The notes under the pieces: generated by a model | The model's input: the letters and a program-made list of their open reading frames with translations, nothing else | The model's database searches: none | Told to the model about the DNA's origin: nothing | Made by a program: the position numbers and the translations under genes | Shown: positions 19,312 through 28,400 of the stretch, piece after piece | Position numbering within the stretch: the stretch's first letter is position 1 | Layout of the letters: each line of letters starts with the position of its first letter | Origin: an uncultured Bacteroidia bacterium | GTDB lineage: Bacteria > Bacteroidota > Bacteroidia > Bacteroidales > Prolixibacteraceae | NCBI GenBank assembly: GCA_903923905.1 | Contig: CAIXZH010000035.1 | Location: 62,001-126,000 of the forward strand | Length of the DNA stretch: 64,000 nucleotides | Direction of reading: 5' to 3'

Positions 19312-20928
19312 TCAGAGATTTATTTCCCAGGCACGAAGGTTGTCAAACTTTGCCTCTCCATCACGGACAATGAAACCTACTCTGCCGGTCGCTCCATTGG
19401 TAAAATAGGTTTGTACGAGGAGGTCGTTGAGGTAAAGCTCGAATGTCTCTTGTCGAAACAGTAACCTGAAAGAGGAGATAGCCCCTTCTGTAATACCAGC
19501 CACGGCAGCACAACCAAACCCAATGCGATCCTTGCAGTCGAAGTGTGCCTCACCCGATAGTCGCATAATCCCGATCTCGGTGAGGTGGCAGGTATTAAAC
19601 AAAATAGCCGTTCCTTTCAGAGGTTTCTCTTCCAGAAACAATCCGATTCCGGGAATTCCCTTGCTGAGGATTCCAGGGTTTAGCGGATCAATTTTCATTC
19701 GTCCCTCAAGAACAAACCCTTTAATCGAATCAAACTGTTCGTTCAGTAACACTACAGTAGTCAGAGGATCGGCATATCCGATATAGCTTGGATTAGCTCC
19801 CGGTTGCCTTTTCATCCGCACCAGATCTCTATCTGCGCTGAAGGCTGCTTCCTTTTTGTCAACCTGGTTCTCTGGCAAAGGAAACAGCTGTGTGCAATTG
19901 CTAAGTTGGAGAGGGACAGGAGCGCCTTTAATGGCCTCATTGCCTTTCCAATAACCCATCCTGAGGTGTCCATCCTTGTCGACAACTGCCTTTTTCATAG
20001 GGGCATGCCACCATGTTTGAACAGTGGAATGAATATCCACGATATAGTTAGTGATTAGTAATTCATCAGGGGTAGGACAGAAACGGGCCCAAAGTGCTAC
20101 GGTGATATAACCCGAGTGCCCGTTCAACCTCAGGGCTTCGAAGTCCGGCTGAAACGGACCATCGGGTTTATCCGAAACAAATGTGAGTGTGGAATAATTA
20201 AAGTCGCCCGGGAGTGCCTGGACCCAACCTGAGGTAACATAGTATTTCCCCCCAATAAGTGCACCACCTCCGGCCTCGATAATACTCCATTTGGGGTCTG
20301 AAAGTTTGAACTCTTCCTTCCATTCCCATTTCACTCCATCCTCTGACCGCAAGAGACCTCCGGTTGCATAACCGTACCATTCTGTCTTCCCCTCTTTTTC
20401 AACCGCTAGTACATTCATGCAGTCCAGACGCTGACCTCCCGGTTTGTGCACAGCATATTCCTCTCCCAGGAACTCCCAGTTTATGAGGTCCTTTGACCGC
20501 CAAAAGCGCAGGATGTCTCCCGGGGTATTACTTCCATGGTTCATAATAAAGTTGTCGCCCGCTTTCCATACGCTAAGAGACCAAACGGCAAATGGCTGAT
20601 TTTTAATCACTGTCCCCACGTCTTTCCAGTGTACGCCATCAACCGAAGTTGCCAGCCATACCGAGTTAAAGAGCGAATCATTACCCTTTTGATCTTCCTT
20701 GCCATACATCGCAAACAGGTAAAAAGTCCCGTTATGCCAAATCACCATGTTATCCTTTAGGGTACCGGAGGGTGTTTTGTAGATAAAAGCACACCTATCT
20801 TTATCATTCGATTCGGCAAGGTTATTGGCTTCTGTTATTGTTCCGGACAGTATAGTCAGCCCGGTCGCAACAGTTCCGGTTCTTTCAATAAAGGTGCGTC
20901 GTGAAATGGCATTTGAATTTTTCTCCAT
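19312..20928 (-). CDS. Tat-exported beta-propeller protein, GH32/GH43-clan-like
   Basis: A 538-residue protein with a twin-arginine signal (ISRRTFIERTG). The body looks like a five-bladed propeller: NGTFYLFAMY, SVWLATSVDGVHWKDVG, FWRSKDLINWEFLG, LLRSEDGVKWEWKE, VSDKPDGPF. These 'screen for action, then short-quote' blades (xSxDGVxWxxxG) are typical of GH32/GH43/GH117 enzymes and related lectin-like proteins. A C-terminal beta-sandwich (FVLEGRMKIDP, FRLLFRQETFELYLNDLLVQ) matches the GH32 C-terminal type. I do not see the classical WMNDPNG of GH32, so activity is uncertain. Transcribed divergently from the 21321 receptor gene. Confidence 0.75.
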   Translation of the reverse strand: MEKNSNAISRRTFIERTGTVATGLTILSGTITEANNLAESNDKDRCAFIYKTPSGTLKDNMVIWHNGTFYLFAMYGKEDQKGNDSLFNSVWLATSVDGVHWKDVGTVIKNQPFAVWSLSVWKAGDNFIMNHGSNTPGDILRFWRSKDLINWEFLGEEYAVHKPGGQRLDCMNVLAVEKEGKTEWYGYATGGLLRSEDGVKWEWKEEFKLSDPKWSIIEAGGGALIGGKYYVTSGWVQALPGDFNYSTLTFVSDKPDGPFQPDFEALRLNGHSGYITVALWARFCPTPDELLITNYIVDIHSTVQTWWHAPMKKAVVDKDGHLRMGYWKGNEAIKGAPVPLQLSNCTQLFPLPENQVDKKEAAFSADRDLVRMKRQPGANPSYIGYADPLTTVVLLNEQFDSIKGFVLEGRMKIDPLNPGILSKGIPGIGLFLEEKPLKGTAILFNTCHLTEIGIMRLSGEAHFDCKDRIGFGCAAVAGITEGAISSFRLLFRQETFELYLNDLLVQTYFTNGATGRVGFIVRDGEAKFDNLRAWEINL

Positions 20929-21022
20929 ATTTAATCAAGGCATTCTCCTATTAATAATTAGCGGGATAAAATTAGAAGTAATTCAGCAGTTGCTGGATTT
21001 TAAATGTATTCATTTTATACCT

Positions 21023-21051
21023 TCCGGACAAATTATTTCTGAATGTCCGGA
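21023..21051. promoter_or_regulatory. TCCGGACA inverted repeat in divergent promoter region
   Basis: TCCGGACA (21023-21030) and its exact reverse complement TGTCCGGA (21044-21051) are separated by 13 bp. The element is in the 392-bp gap between the divergent genes at 20928 and 21321. On the minus strand a TACATTTA box (21002-21009, one base off the -7 consensus) lies next to it. The GGACA core is shared with the direct repeats at 2840 and 34899, but here it is inverted. Confidence 0.4.
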
Positions 21052-21289
21052 TCACTGCCGTACCTTATCCAATTGAAGCAATTGATTTACTACCATTTAT
21101 GCAGCCAAATACGGAGTGCATATCATAATTCTCTGGCCTGATTCATCGCTTTCCCCAATGGTTAGGTATTCCCGGGAGGAGAGGAGTGTAAAGGGATTGC
21201 CGACTCATTCAAATCACGTAGGTAACACAAAAATACACCGGTAAATTTCAAAGTTCTGAGGGTAGTAGTATTCAGAGGTCAAGAATCCA

Positions 21290-21297
21290 TACCTTTG
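21290..21297 (+). promoter_or_regulatory. -7 box TACCTTTG before TonB-dependent receptor gene
   Basis: TACCTTTG matches TAnnTTTG and ends 23 nt before the ATG at 21321. No TTTG is seen at the expected -33 position, so the promoter is only half supported. Confidence 0.4.
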
Positions 21298-21320
21298 TTG
21301 CTTATTCCGAATTGCCTTTT

Positions 21321-23795
21321 ATGAGAATATTCTTCACTCCATTGTTATTATTGCTCGTTCTTTCCAACAAAGCTAAAAGTGAAAATATTGCTGACGGGAA
21401 AATTTCAGGAAGAATTATCGACGCCGTTTCCAGTCAACCCATCGAATATGCTACAATAGGATTGTTTCTTCAAGGTGATAATAAAGTTGCAAATGGAACC
21501 ACATCCGATGGTAAAGGAAACTTCAAATTAACTCATGTTCCCAATGGCACCTATAAACTATCTATCAATTTCATGGGCTACACAACCAATGAAAAACTCA
21601 ACATTGTTATTGGCAGGGACAATTCGGCTATTGCCTTTGGAGATATTAAACTCTCCAGCAAACAAACTATGTTGAAAGAGGTCATTATTACTTCTGAGAA
21701 ATCCATTATTGAGAATAAAATCGATAAAACGGTTTACAATGTTGACAAGGATATTACTTCACAAAGTGGTGTTGCTTCGGATGTATTAAAGAAAGTCCCG
21801 CAGGTCTCTGTCGATGTTGACGGCAATGTTGAATTGCAGGGAAACTCAAACATACGTTTTTTAATTAACGGAAAACCATCAGCCCTTTTTGGCAGCAATA
21901 TCGCCGATGTCTTGCAGTCCATTCCGTCCAATCAGATTCAGAACATTGAAATCATTACAAGCCCAGGTGCTAAATATGATGCCGAAGGGACTGGTGGTAT
22001 AATAAATATCATCCTGAAAAAAAGTACAGCTCAGGGAGCGAACGGGAATATCTCTTTATCTGTTGGAACTCGTTTGGAAAACGAATCATTCAATCTGAAC
22101 GTGCGTAAGGGTAAATTGGGGATCAATGCTTTTATAGGAGGGAATGCACAATTGCTTTCCACTACAATAAACAGGTTGAACCGTTCAGCATATGACCTGT
22201 CAGGTTCTTCGCAATTGCTTCAAAATGGAACCGGACAGTTTCGTCGAAACGGAGACCAATCAGGGCTTGGGTTTGATTGGGATATTGATCTTAGGAATAA
22301 TATTACCGGAACAGTGGAATATGAGTATTTTGGGAACCATAATGTGGGAAAAGCAAGTCGTCAGACTATAATGGAGGACGTAAAGGGAAATCAATTATCT
22401 GATGTTTATGATGCAATAAATACTACCAACTATTATCACTCACAAATTCTTGATTATAGCCTGAATTACAAAAAGAAGTTTAAAAAGAAAGACCAGGAAT
22501 TAGAATTCTCATGGATTTCTTCCAACGCAAACAACTATTCTCATTACCAGCAGGCACAGCAAGAATTATTATCTTATGCCCCATTAAACAGTACGGTTGG
22601 AAACAATCCCGGATTTCAAAAGGAAATGGAATTTGTTGTGAATTATATTCAGCCGCTTGCTAGTGATGCCATGTTTGAAACTGGAGTAAAGACCCAATCG
22701 GACCATATAAACGGGACATCGGATGTCTATTTGCTCAACACAACCTCAGGTCTTTATGATTTTAATTCAGGCCAGTCTTCGGTACTTAATTACAAAAGAT
22801 ATATCTACGCTGGTTATCTGTCCGCTTCATTCAAGGTACTTAAATTATTTGATGTTAAAGCGGGATTCCGCGATGAATATACCAGGGCTAAGGCAAATTT
22901 TAAAAATTCAGGAGTAGTAGCCATTCCTCCCTATAATACGCTGATTCCATCCTTGGTAATATCAAAAACATTAAAGTACAACCAAACAATAAAGATCAGT
23001 TATACTCACCGGATTCAACGTCCTGAATATCGTGATCTAAATCCATTTGTTAACGCCAGCGACCCTAAGAATATCACTACAGGCAATCCTAACCTTCGGC
23101 CTGAGGCTGGAAACAAAATTGAACTTAGCTACAATGAAAATTTTGAAAACGGCACAAACATTAGCTCAACGCTATTTTACCGGGGAAATGTAGATGATAT
23201 ACAGTCATATACCAAATATTATCCAGCATATTTAATTGGAGATTCAACTTATACTAATGTGGCGATAAGTACACGGCAGAATATTGGTCGGGAGGACAAT
23301 TACGGGTTAAATATATTTGCTTCAATTCCTGCAATGAAGAATTTAAATATCCGAACCAATATTTCGGGTTTCGAAAGATACATTTTCACAGGAATTTCCT
23401 CAGCAGCAAATGTTCATGGGTTTAGTTATCGTACAACAATCAATGCTTCATATCAACTAAACAGCACTCTGATTTTAGAATTATTCGGCAACTTTAATTC
23501 AAAGAGAATTAATGCTCAGGGTTCAATGCCATCCTTTTCCACCTATAATTTTGCTTTTCGCAAGCAGTTATTTAAGAACGCAAGTATTGCTGCAACCGCC
23601 ACAAATTTTTTCAATGAGTATGTGAATCAGAAAACCAATCTAACAGGAGATAATTTCACTTTGATAAATGTGCGTCAATTGCCGTATCGCTCCTTCGGAA
23701 TTAATTTCACCTATAAATTTGGAAAATTGAAATTTAAAAAAGAGAAAGAACCAGAAGATATAAATCTGACAGAACCGCCTGGGAATGAAAAATAA
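21321..23795 (+). CDS. TonB-dependent outer-membrane receptor (outer membrane beta-barrel family)
   Basis: An 824-residue outer-membrane protein. Signal peptide ends near SNKAKSE. A carboxypeptidase-regulatory-like domain follows (ISGRIIDAVSSQPIEYATIG, GTTSDGKGNFKLTHVPNGTY), then a plug-like domain (DVLKKVPQVSVDVDGNVELQ, RFLINGKPSALFG, IEIITSPGAKYDAEGTGGII) and a barrel of the OMP_b-brl_3 type (SYTHRIQRPEYRDLNPFVN, GNPNLRPE). It lacks a susD partner, unlike the two SusC proteins here. Such receptors often carry peptides, siderophores or small ligands. ATG 21321 is chosen over an in-frame TTG three codons earlier. Monocistronic by layout. Confidence 0.92.
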   Translation: MRIFFTPLLLLLVLSNKAKSENIADGKISGRIIDAVSSQPIEYATIGLFLQGDNKVANGTTSDGKGNFKLTHVPNGTYKLSINFMGYTTNEKLNIVIGRDNSAIAFGDIKLSSKQTMLKEVIITSEKSIIENKIDKTVYNVDKDITSQSGVASDVLKKVPQVSVDVDGNVELQGNSNIRFLINGKPSALFGSNIADVLQSIPSNQIQNIEIITSPGAKYDAEGTGGIINIILKKSTAQGANGNISLSVGTRLENESFNLNVRKGKLGINAFIGGNAQLLSTTINRLNRSAYDLSGSSQLLQNGTGQFRRNGDQSGLGFDWDIDLRNNITGTVEYEYFGNHNVGKASRQTIMEDVKGNQLSDVYDAINTTNYYHSQILDYSLNYKKKFKKKDQELEFSWISSNANNYSHYQQAQQELLSYAPLNSTVGNNPGFQKEMEFVVNYIQPLASDAMFETGVKTQSDHINGTSDVYLLNTTSGLYDFNSGQSSVLNYKRYIYAGYLSASFKVLKLFDVKAGFRDEYTRAKANFKNSGVVAIPPYNTLIPSLVISKTLKYNQTIKISYTHRIQRPEYRDLNPFVNASDPKNITTGNPNLRPEAGNKIELSYNENFENGTNISSTLFYRGNVDDIQSYTKYYPAYLIGDSTYTNVAISTRQNIGREDNYGLNIFASIPAMKNLNIRTNISGFERYIFTGISSAANVHGFSYRTTINASYQLNSTLILELFGNFNSKRINAQGSMPSFSTYNFAFRKQLFKNASIAATATNFFNEYVNQKTNLTGDNFTLINVRQLPYRSFGINFTYKFGKLKFKKEKEPEDINLTEPPGNEK

Positions 23796-23980
23796 AAGCA
23801 ATAAGTCAATAATCAAAACTCAAAGAACTTAATTATTTTACCGATCAAATTGCAACTCAGAAAGACTTCAATGTAGCTTTGGCAGATCAAAATAACCACT
23901 CAAAAACAATCCTTTTTTTCATGTCGGACTTGGTTTTATAATTGGAAACTTTAGCCTTTGAATTTTGCATAAATCTAACT

Positions 23981-24190
23981 ATGAAAACCAAATCCGTTTT
24001 CAACAAACTTCTCCTTCTTTTCTTCCTGATTGCCCGAACATTTGGCTGCAAGAAGGAATCTTCTAATTTGCAGATAATTACTACTTATTCAGGTACAGGC
24101 GAGTAGACTACGTGGATTGCTGTTGATGGAACCAATATGTGGACAGCCAATGGCAGTTTTAATAGTGTGAACAAGATAACTGTGCGATAG
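23981..24190 (+). pseudogene. Broken lipoprotein with propeller-repeat fragment
   Basis: Starts ATG with a lipoprotein signal (KTKSVFNKLLLLFFLIA, then TFGCKK), runs 41 codons to an in-frame TAG at 24104, and stays readable after it (TTWIAVDGTNMWTAN, then VNKITV) to a second TAG. The IAxDGTNxW segment is a blade of NHL/Vgb-like beta-propeller lipoproteins. Only about one blade remains. A second fragment with the same blade lies at 63073. Confidence 0.5.
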
Positions 24191-24674
24191 TCCATGTCGA
24201 CAATTGAATAACTACAGGATTGAAAAGGCTTACTGTGTACTTACCCAATATCTTTGATTCCCGCCAATGAGTATCGTGAAATCTGCCATTAACTCGCTGG
24301 GGAATGGATATCCATCTGTTTATTAAATGCCATTCATGATAATCTTAAAACGTTCGGACTTGAAAAAGTTATGCCAATTTGCCTGTTCGCTCATATCGTC
24401 ATTCATGCAGATGTTCAGATATGGAATTCCGGGAGCACGAGAATCTGGTTTAAAAGCGTGTCTTGAAGTGAGCCCACCGATAAAACTTTTGATCTTACTA
24501 TCAAAAAGGTGTTTAATCATCCCTCGAAATGAACCGGACAATTTGAATTATATGTAAAGATCGGGAGGAAGCCGATTTCACGAATGGCAAAGGGGTTAGA
24601 TTTGATATGGTTTTCAGGAATTGCGCAAATATAAGTACTGAACATTGACCATTATTCATTGATAATTAAGTAAA
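24191..24674. other. Intergenic stretch, nothing recognised
   Basis: About 480 bp between the propeller remnant and the activase gene stop. Both strands carry a roughly 70-codon open frame (24323-24557), but neither shows a known motif or start context. Probably decayed sequence. Confidence 0.5.
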
Positions 24675-25583
24675 CTATCCACCAATTTCCGCCTTAATTC
24701 CATATGCTGCGAATTTCGCAATAGCTCTGATAAGGGTTTCATTGTCTGGCGCCCGCAATGTTTCAAAATCATCCAATTTGCCTAGTTTGCTGTATTTGTG
24801 TTGGGCAATGTTATGGTAAGGAAGAAGATGGACCTCCTTTTTATTACCTGCCAGACCGGCAATATAAGCAGCAGTATATCCGATATTCTGATAGGTATCG
24901 TTTACCCCTCCGATGAGAGGAATACGAATAATGATATGAGCGTCAATTTCGGAGATAGCTTTAAGATTAGCCAGGATCTTCCCGTTTCCGGCCTTAGTCC
25001 ATTTCTGGTGTGATCCGGAATCCATCATCTTTATATCGTAAAGGAAGAGGTCGGTACGCTTTGCCACTTCGAGGATAATATCGGAACTTACGTTCCCAGC
25101 TGTATCAACAGCCCGGTGAATTCCTCTTCTCCCGCATTCATCAAGTAGCTCAATCAACATTTTGGTATGCACAAGGGGTTCGCCCCCTGAAAATGTAACA
25201 CCTCCGCCCGACTGGTCAAAAAAGATCCGCTCTTTTTCGATGGTCTCCATTATTTCGGAAACCGACATTTGTTTACCTGACATTTCAATGGCTTTTGTCG
25301 GGCATACCTCAGCACATTTGCCGCACACCGTGCATAAATCACCATCGGTTAAAATGCCTTCGGGGGTTAAGGTGATCGCTTTTTCAGGGCAGACCTCAAC
25401 GCAGGTGCCGCAACTGATACATTTGGCAGGTGCAAACATTTTTTCAATCTTACCGGAAATGCCTTCAGGATTGTGGCACCAGGCACATTGAAGGTTACAC
25501 CCCTTAAAAAAGATTACTATGCGGATTCCCGGTCCGTCGTTTATGGCGTACCGTTTTATATCAAAAATTAAATCTTCGGACAT
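24675..25583 (-). CDS. Glycyl radical enzyme activase (radical SAM, PFL-activase family)
   Basis: A 302-residue activating enzyme that uses S-adenosylmethionine and a [4Fe-4S] cluster to place the glycyl radical on its partner. It has the radical-SAM CX3CX2C motif (Cys29, Cys33, Cys36 in FKGCNLQCAWCHNPEG) and a two-cluster ferredoxin insert (Cys55/58/61/65 and Cys84/87/90/94), as in activases of dehydratase-type glycyl radical enzymes rather than pyruvate formate-lyase. SGGEP (SAM binding) follows in GVTFSGGEPLVH. It starts 9 bp after the stop of the glycyl radical enzyme gene, so the pair is one operon and the partner is clear. Confidence 0.95.
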   Translation of the reverse strand: MSEDLIFDIKRYAINDGPGIRIVIFFKGCNLQCAWCHNPEGISGKIEKMFAPAKCISCGTCVEVCPEKAITLTPEGILTDGDLCTVCGKCAEVCPTKAIEMSGKQMSVSEIMETIEKERIFFDQSGGGVTFSGGEPLVHTKMLIELLDECGRRGIHRAVDTAGNVSSDIILEVAKRTDLFLYDIKMMDSGSHQKWTKAGNGKILANLKAISEIDAHIIIRIPLIGGVNDTYQNIGYTAAYIAGLAGNKKEVHLLPYHNIAQHKYSKLGKLDDFETLRAPDNETLIRAIAKFAAYGIKAEIGG

Positions 25584-25592
25584 TGCAGTAAT

Positions 25593-28055
25593 CTAAAATG
25601 AGTCATTTTCGGTCCTCTCGATTACCTCCTGCTGTAAATCAGCGTTCATATCGTTGAAATAGTCGCTGTACCCGGCCATCCGAACCAGCAAATCCTTGTA
25701 ATCTTCGGGGCAGGCTTGAGCTGCCAGCAGGGTAGCGGTATCAACAATATTAAATTGGATATGATGGCCGCCAAGGGTAAAATAACTCCTGATGAGCTGA
25801 CCAAGTTTCATGATATCAGCCTCTTTGCGTACCAACCCTGGCAGGAACCGCTGATTCAGGAGTGTCCCCCCTGTTTTGACATGATCTATTTTGGTCAGTG
25901 ATTTTATAACGGCTGAAGGACCATGCGTATCGGCGCCATGCGAGGGTGATGTGCCGTCGGATATTGATTTACCGGCTAGCCGACCATTAGGTGTGGCCCC
26001 CATCACCTTACCAAAATAGACATGGCAAGTGGTTGAAAGCATGTTCAGGTGGTATTTGCCACCCGGCTTAATATTCGGTTTCCCGTCAATAGTATCTACA
26101 AGGTCATTGAATACTTGAACGGCTATCAAATCAGCATAATCATCATCGTTGCCAAAAAATGGAGTCCGGTTAATGATTGTCTGGCGAAGCAGCTCCTCCC
26201 CTGCGAAATTTTTGAGCACGGCGGTTAAAACCCTATCCATGCTGAAGGTTTTATCTTCAAAAACATGCTTTTTCAGCGCGGCAAGGCTATCGGTGACTGT
26301 TCCGAGTCCGCAACACTGAATATAGCTCGTGTTGTAACGGGGACCTCCATCGTAATAATCCTTACCCCGGCTGATGCAATCATCAATCACTACTGAGAGG
26401 AAAGGTGCCGGCGCATATTTGGCAAACATCCGGTCAATGTAGTTGCTTACACGTATCTTCTGGTCGACAACATATTGCAGCTGTCTCAGAAAAGCGGTAT
26501 AAAGCTCTTCAAATGATTTAAAATTCAGGGGATCCCCCGTTTGAATACCGACTATTTTCCCGGAGACTGGATTAATTCCATTGTTGAGGGTGACTTCAAG
26601 GATTTTTGGAACATTCAGGTAACCGGTCAGCAGATAAGCCTCTTTTCCAAAAGCGCCCACTTCGATGCATCCGCTGCAACCCCCTTCACGTGCGTCAGAT
26701 AGCGATTTCCCCTGGCGCAGTAACTCAAGGATATAGATATCGGGATTAAAAACCGATGGGTATCCATGTCCCTGGCGGATTACGTGAGAGGCTGCATTCA
26801 GAAATTTATCCGGCGTTTTGGCGCTAATGTGCACCGAATTCCCAGGCTGCAAAATATGAAGTTCCTCGATCACCTCAAGCATGATATACGAAACTTCACT
26901 GGTTCCGTCAGTTCCATCCCCTTTAACCCCTCCTATATTGATGTTCGTAAAATCGTTATAGGTGCCACTCTCTCTCGCCGTTATTCCAACTTTTGGCGGT
27001 GCAGGATGGTTGTTTACTTTGATCCAGAAACAAGAAATCAGCTCTTTTGCCTGGTCTCTGGTAAGGGTTCCTGCTGCAATCTCTTTTGCATAAAACGGGG
27101 TCAGGTGCTGGTCGAAATGGCCTGGATTCATCGCGTCCCACCCGTTTAACTCTGTAATTGTTCCCAAATGGACGAACCAGTACATCTGTATCGCTTCCCA
27201 CAGATTTCTGGGTGCATGCGCCGGCACCCACCGGCAAACTTCTGCAATACTTAATAATTCTGCAGCTCTTCGTGAATCAGTCTCTTGAGTGGCAAGATGT
27301 TCTGCCAGTTGAGCATGCCGTTCTGCAAATAGAATCACCGCATCGCATGAAATGTCCATTGCCTTCCATTGTTCCGCCTTATCGGTGGCTTCGGGATCGT
27401 TGATATAATCGAGGTTAGCCAGGTTATCTGCAATCTCATTTTTAAAATCGATCATCCCCTTGCGGTAGATCTTCCCGTCGAGGGCAGTATGTCCTGGTGC
27501 GCGCTGTTCCATAAACTCGGTAAACAGCCCCGCCTCATAGGCCGCCCGCCACTCTTCAGGGACATGGCTGAAAATGCGCTCCCGCTGTGTCTTCCCTTTC
27601 CAATAAGGGATGACCTCTTTTTCGTAGAGGTCAATATCGTGCTTACTGATTTTGTAAGGCTGCATGTCACGCGTGTTCAACACATGAAAGTCATCCACAC
27701 TATGACAGGTGAGCTCGGGAAACGTGGGAATACACTTTGGCTTTGGCCCGCGTTCGCCCACAATTAATTCTCCTTCACCAATATACAGCGCTTTCTTTTG
27801 GCAATGATCGAGAAAATTCATTGCCCGCAAAACGGGGATTGAGAACTTCCCGTAGTTCTCCTTGTAAAAGGAGGTTTCGTGAAGTGCGCGTTCAATCGAA
27901 AGGGTCGGAGTGGTTTCAACACTTAGGTTTCTGAGTTTCCTGATTCGGTCGTTCATTCCCGGGTTCGATGCCTTGCCTTTGGATTCATAGAAATTACCCT
28001 CTGTTGTGGCTGGTCTTTCAGGAATGGTTGTATGGGGATTTATCTTTTCAAACAT
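25593..28055 (-). CDS. hypD: Glycyl radical enzyme, probable trans-4-hydroxy-L-proline dehydratase (HypD-like)
   Basis: An 820-residue glycyl radical enzyme. The C-terminal radical site is RMAGYSDYF (Gly795). The thiyl Cys is Cys463 in GCSGCIEVGAFGKEAY, with Glu465 two residues on (CxE, shared by dehydratase-type members and absent from pyruvate formate-lyase, which has CC). Tyr479 lies 16 residues after the Cys, in GKEAYLLTGY. In hydroxyproline dehydratase the active site, as I recall it, is Cys434, Glu436 and Tyr450, the same spacing. Choline lyase, glycerol dehydratase and isethionate lyase instead tend to have a GWHDAAFFN segment here. The product of HypD, pyrroline-5-carboxylate, is normally reduced by ProC, which is not in this window. 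An Xaa-Pro aminopeptidase lies directly upstream on the same strand. Enzyme class is certain; substrate is probable. Confidence 0.78.
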   Translation of the reverse strand: MFEKINPHTTIPERPATTEGNFYESKGKASNPGMNDRIRKLRNLSVETTPTLSIERALHETSFYKENYGKFSIPVLRAMNFLDHCQKKALYIGEGELIVGERGPKPKCIPTFPELTCHSVDDFHVLNTRDMQPYKISKHDIDLYEKEVIPYWKGKTQRERIFSHVPEEWRAAYEAGLFTEFMEQRAPGHTALDGKIYRKGMIDFKNEIADNLANLDYINDPEATDKAEQWKAMDISCDAVILFAERHAQLAEHLATQETDSRRAAELLSIAEVCRWVPAHAPRNLWEAIQMYWFVHLGTITELNGWDAMNPGHFDQHLTPFYAKEIAAGTLTRDQAKELISCFWIKVNNHPAPPKVGITARESGTYNDFTNINIGGVKGDGTDGTSEVSYIMLEVIEELHILQPGNSVHISAKTPDKFLNAASHVIRQGHGYPSVFNPDIYILELLRQGKSLSDAREGGCSGCIEVGAFGKEAYLLTGYLNVPKILEVTLNNGINPVSGKIVGIQTGDPLNFKSFEELYTAFLRQLQYVVDQKIRVSNYIDRMFAKYAPAPFLSVVIDDCISRGKDYYDGGPRYNTSYIQCCGLGTVTDSLAALKKHVFEDKTFSMDRVLTAVLKNFAGEELLRQTIINRTPFFGNDDDYADLIAVQVFNDLVDTIDGKPNIKPGGKYHLNMLSTTCHVYFGKVMGATPNGRLAGKSISDGTSPSHGADTHGPSAVIKSLTKIDHVKTGGTLLNQRFLPGLVRKEADIMKLGQLIRSYFTLGGHHIQFNIVDTATLLAAQACPEDYKDLLVRMAGYSDYFNDMNADLQQEVIERTENDSF

Positions 28056-28400
28056 GATTTATCTTTTTAAATGTTCTAAATGAAAACAGGACTAATTGTA
28101 GCGCGGATTTATCGCCGGTATCTGACAGCGAACCACAACCGGGATAAAGAGTCAGGAGGGTGAAAATTCAATTGTAGAACATCAGGCACTCGAACAACCG
28201 TCTGTAACTTTTAATCAGGGTCGGAATATATAGTGGTGTTTCCATCATTCCCAAAGCTTTTTAGACAAAACCGTCAGTCGTTCAACACTGAAAGCAGGCA
28301 GAACAAAATTACAACAAAATTGAAAATAGCCAGTCAATTCTTCTGTTTTTTAGAGTGTTTTAAAAAAACCGAACCTATCAGTTTTAATGTGCCCCCGAGA
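28056..28400. other. Intergenic, weak promoter candidate only
   Basis: 345 bp between the M24 peptidase stop and the glycyl radical enzyme start. On the minus strand TAATTTTG (28304-28311) fits the -7 consensus but lacks a good -33 element and would leave a leader of about 250 nt. No ORF, hairpin or RNA motif recognised. Confidence 0.4.

Noticed and set aside
24323-24557. Overlapping open frames of about 70 codons on both strands
   Set aside because: Neither has a start context, domain or neighbour logic.
25593-28055. Pyruvate formate-lyase
   Set aside because: The active site has a single Cys followed by x-Glu (CIE), not the Cys-Cys pair of pyruvate formate-lyase, and the activase has two extra ferredoxin clusters.
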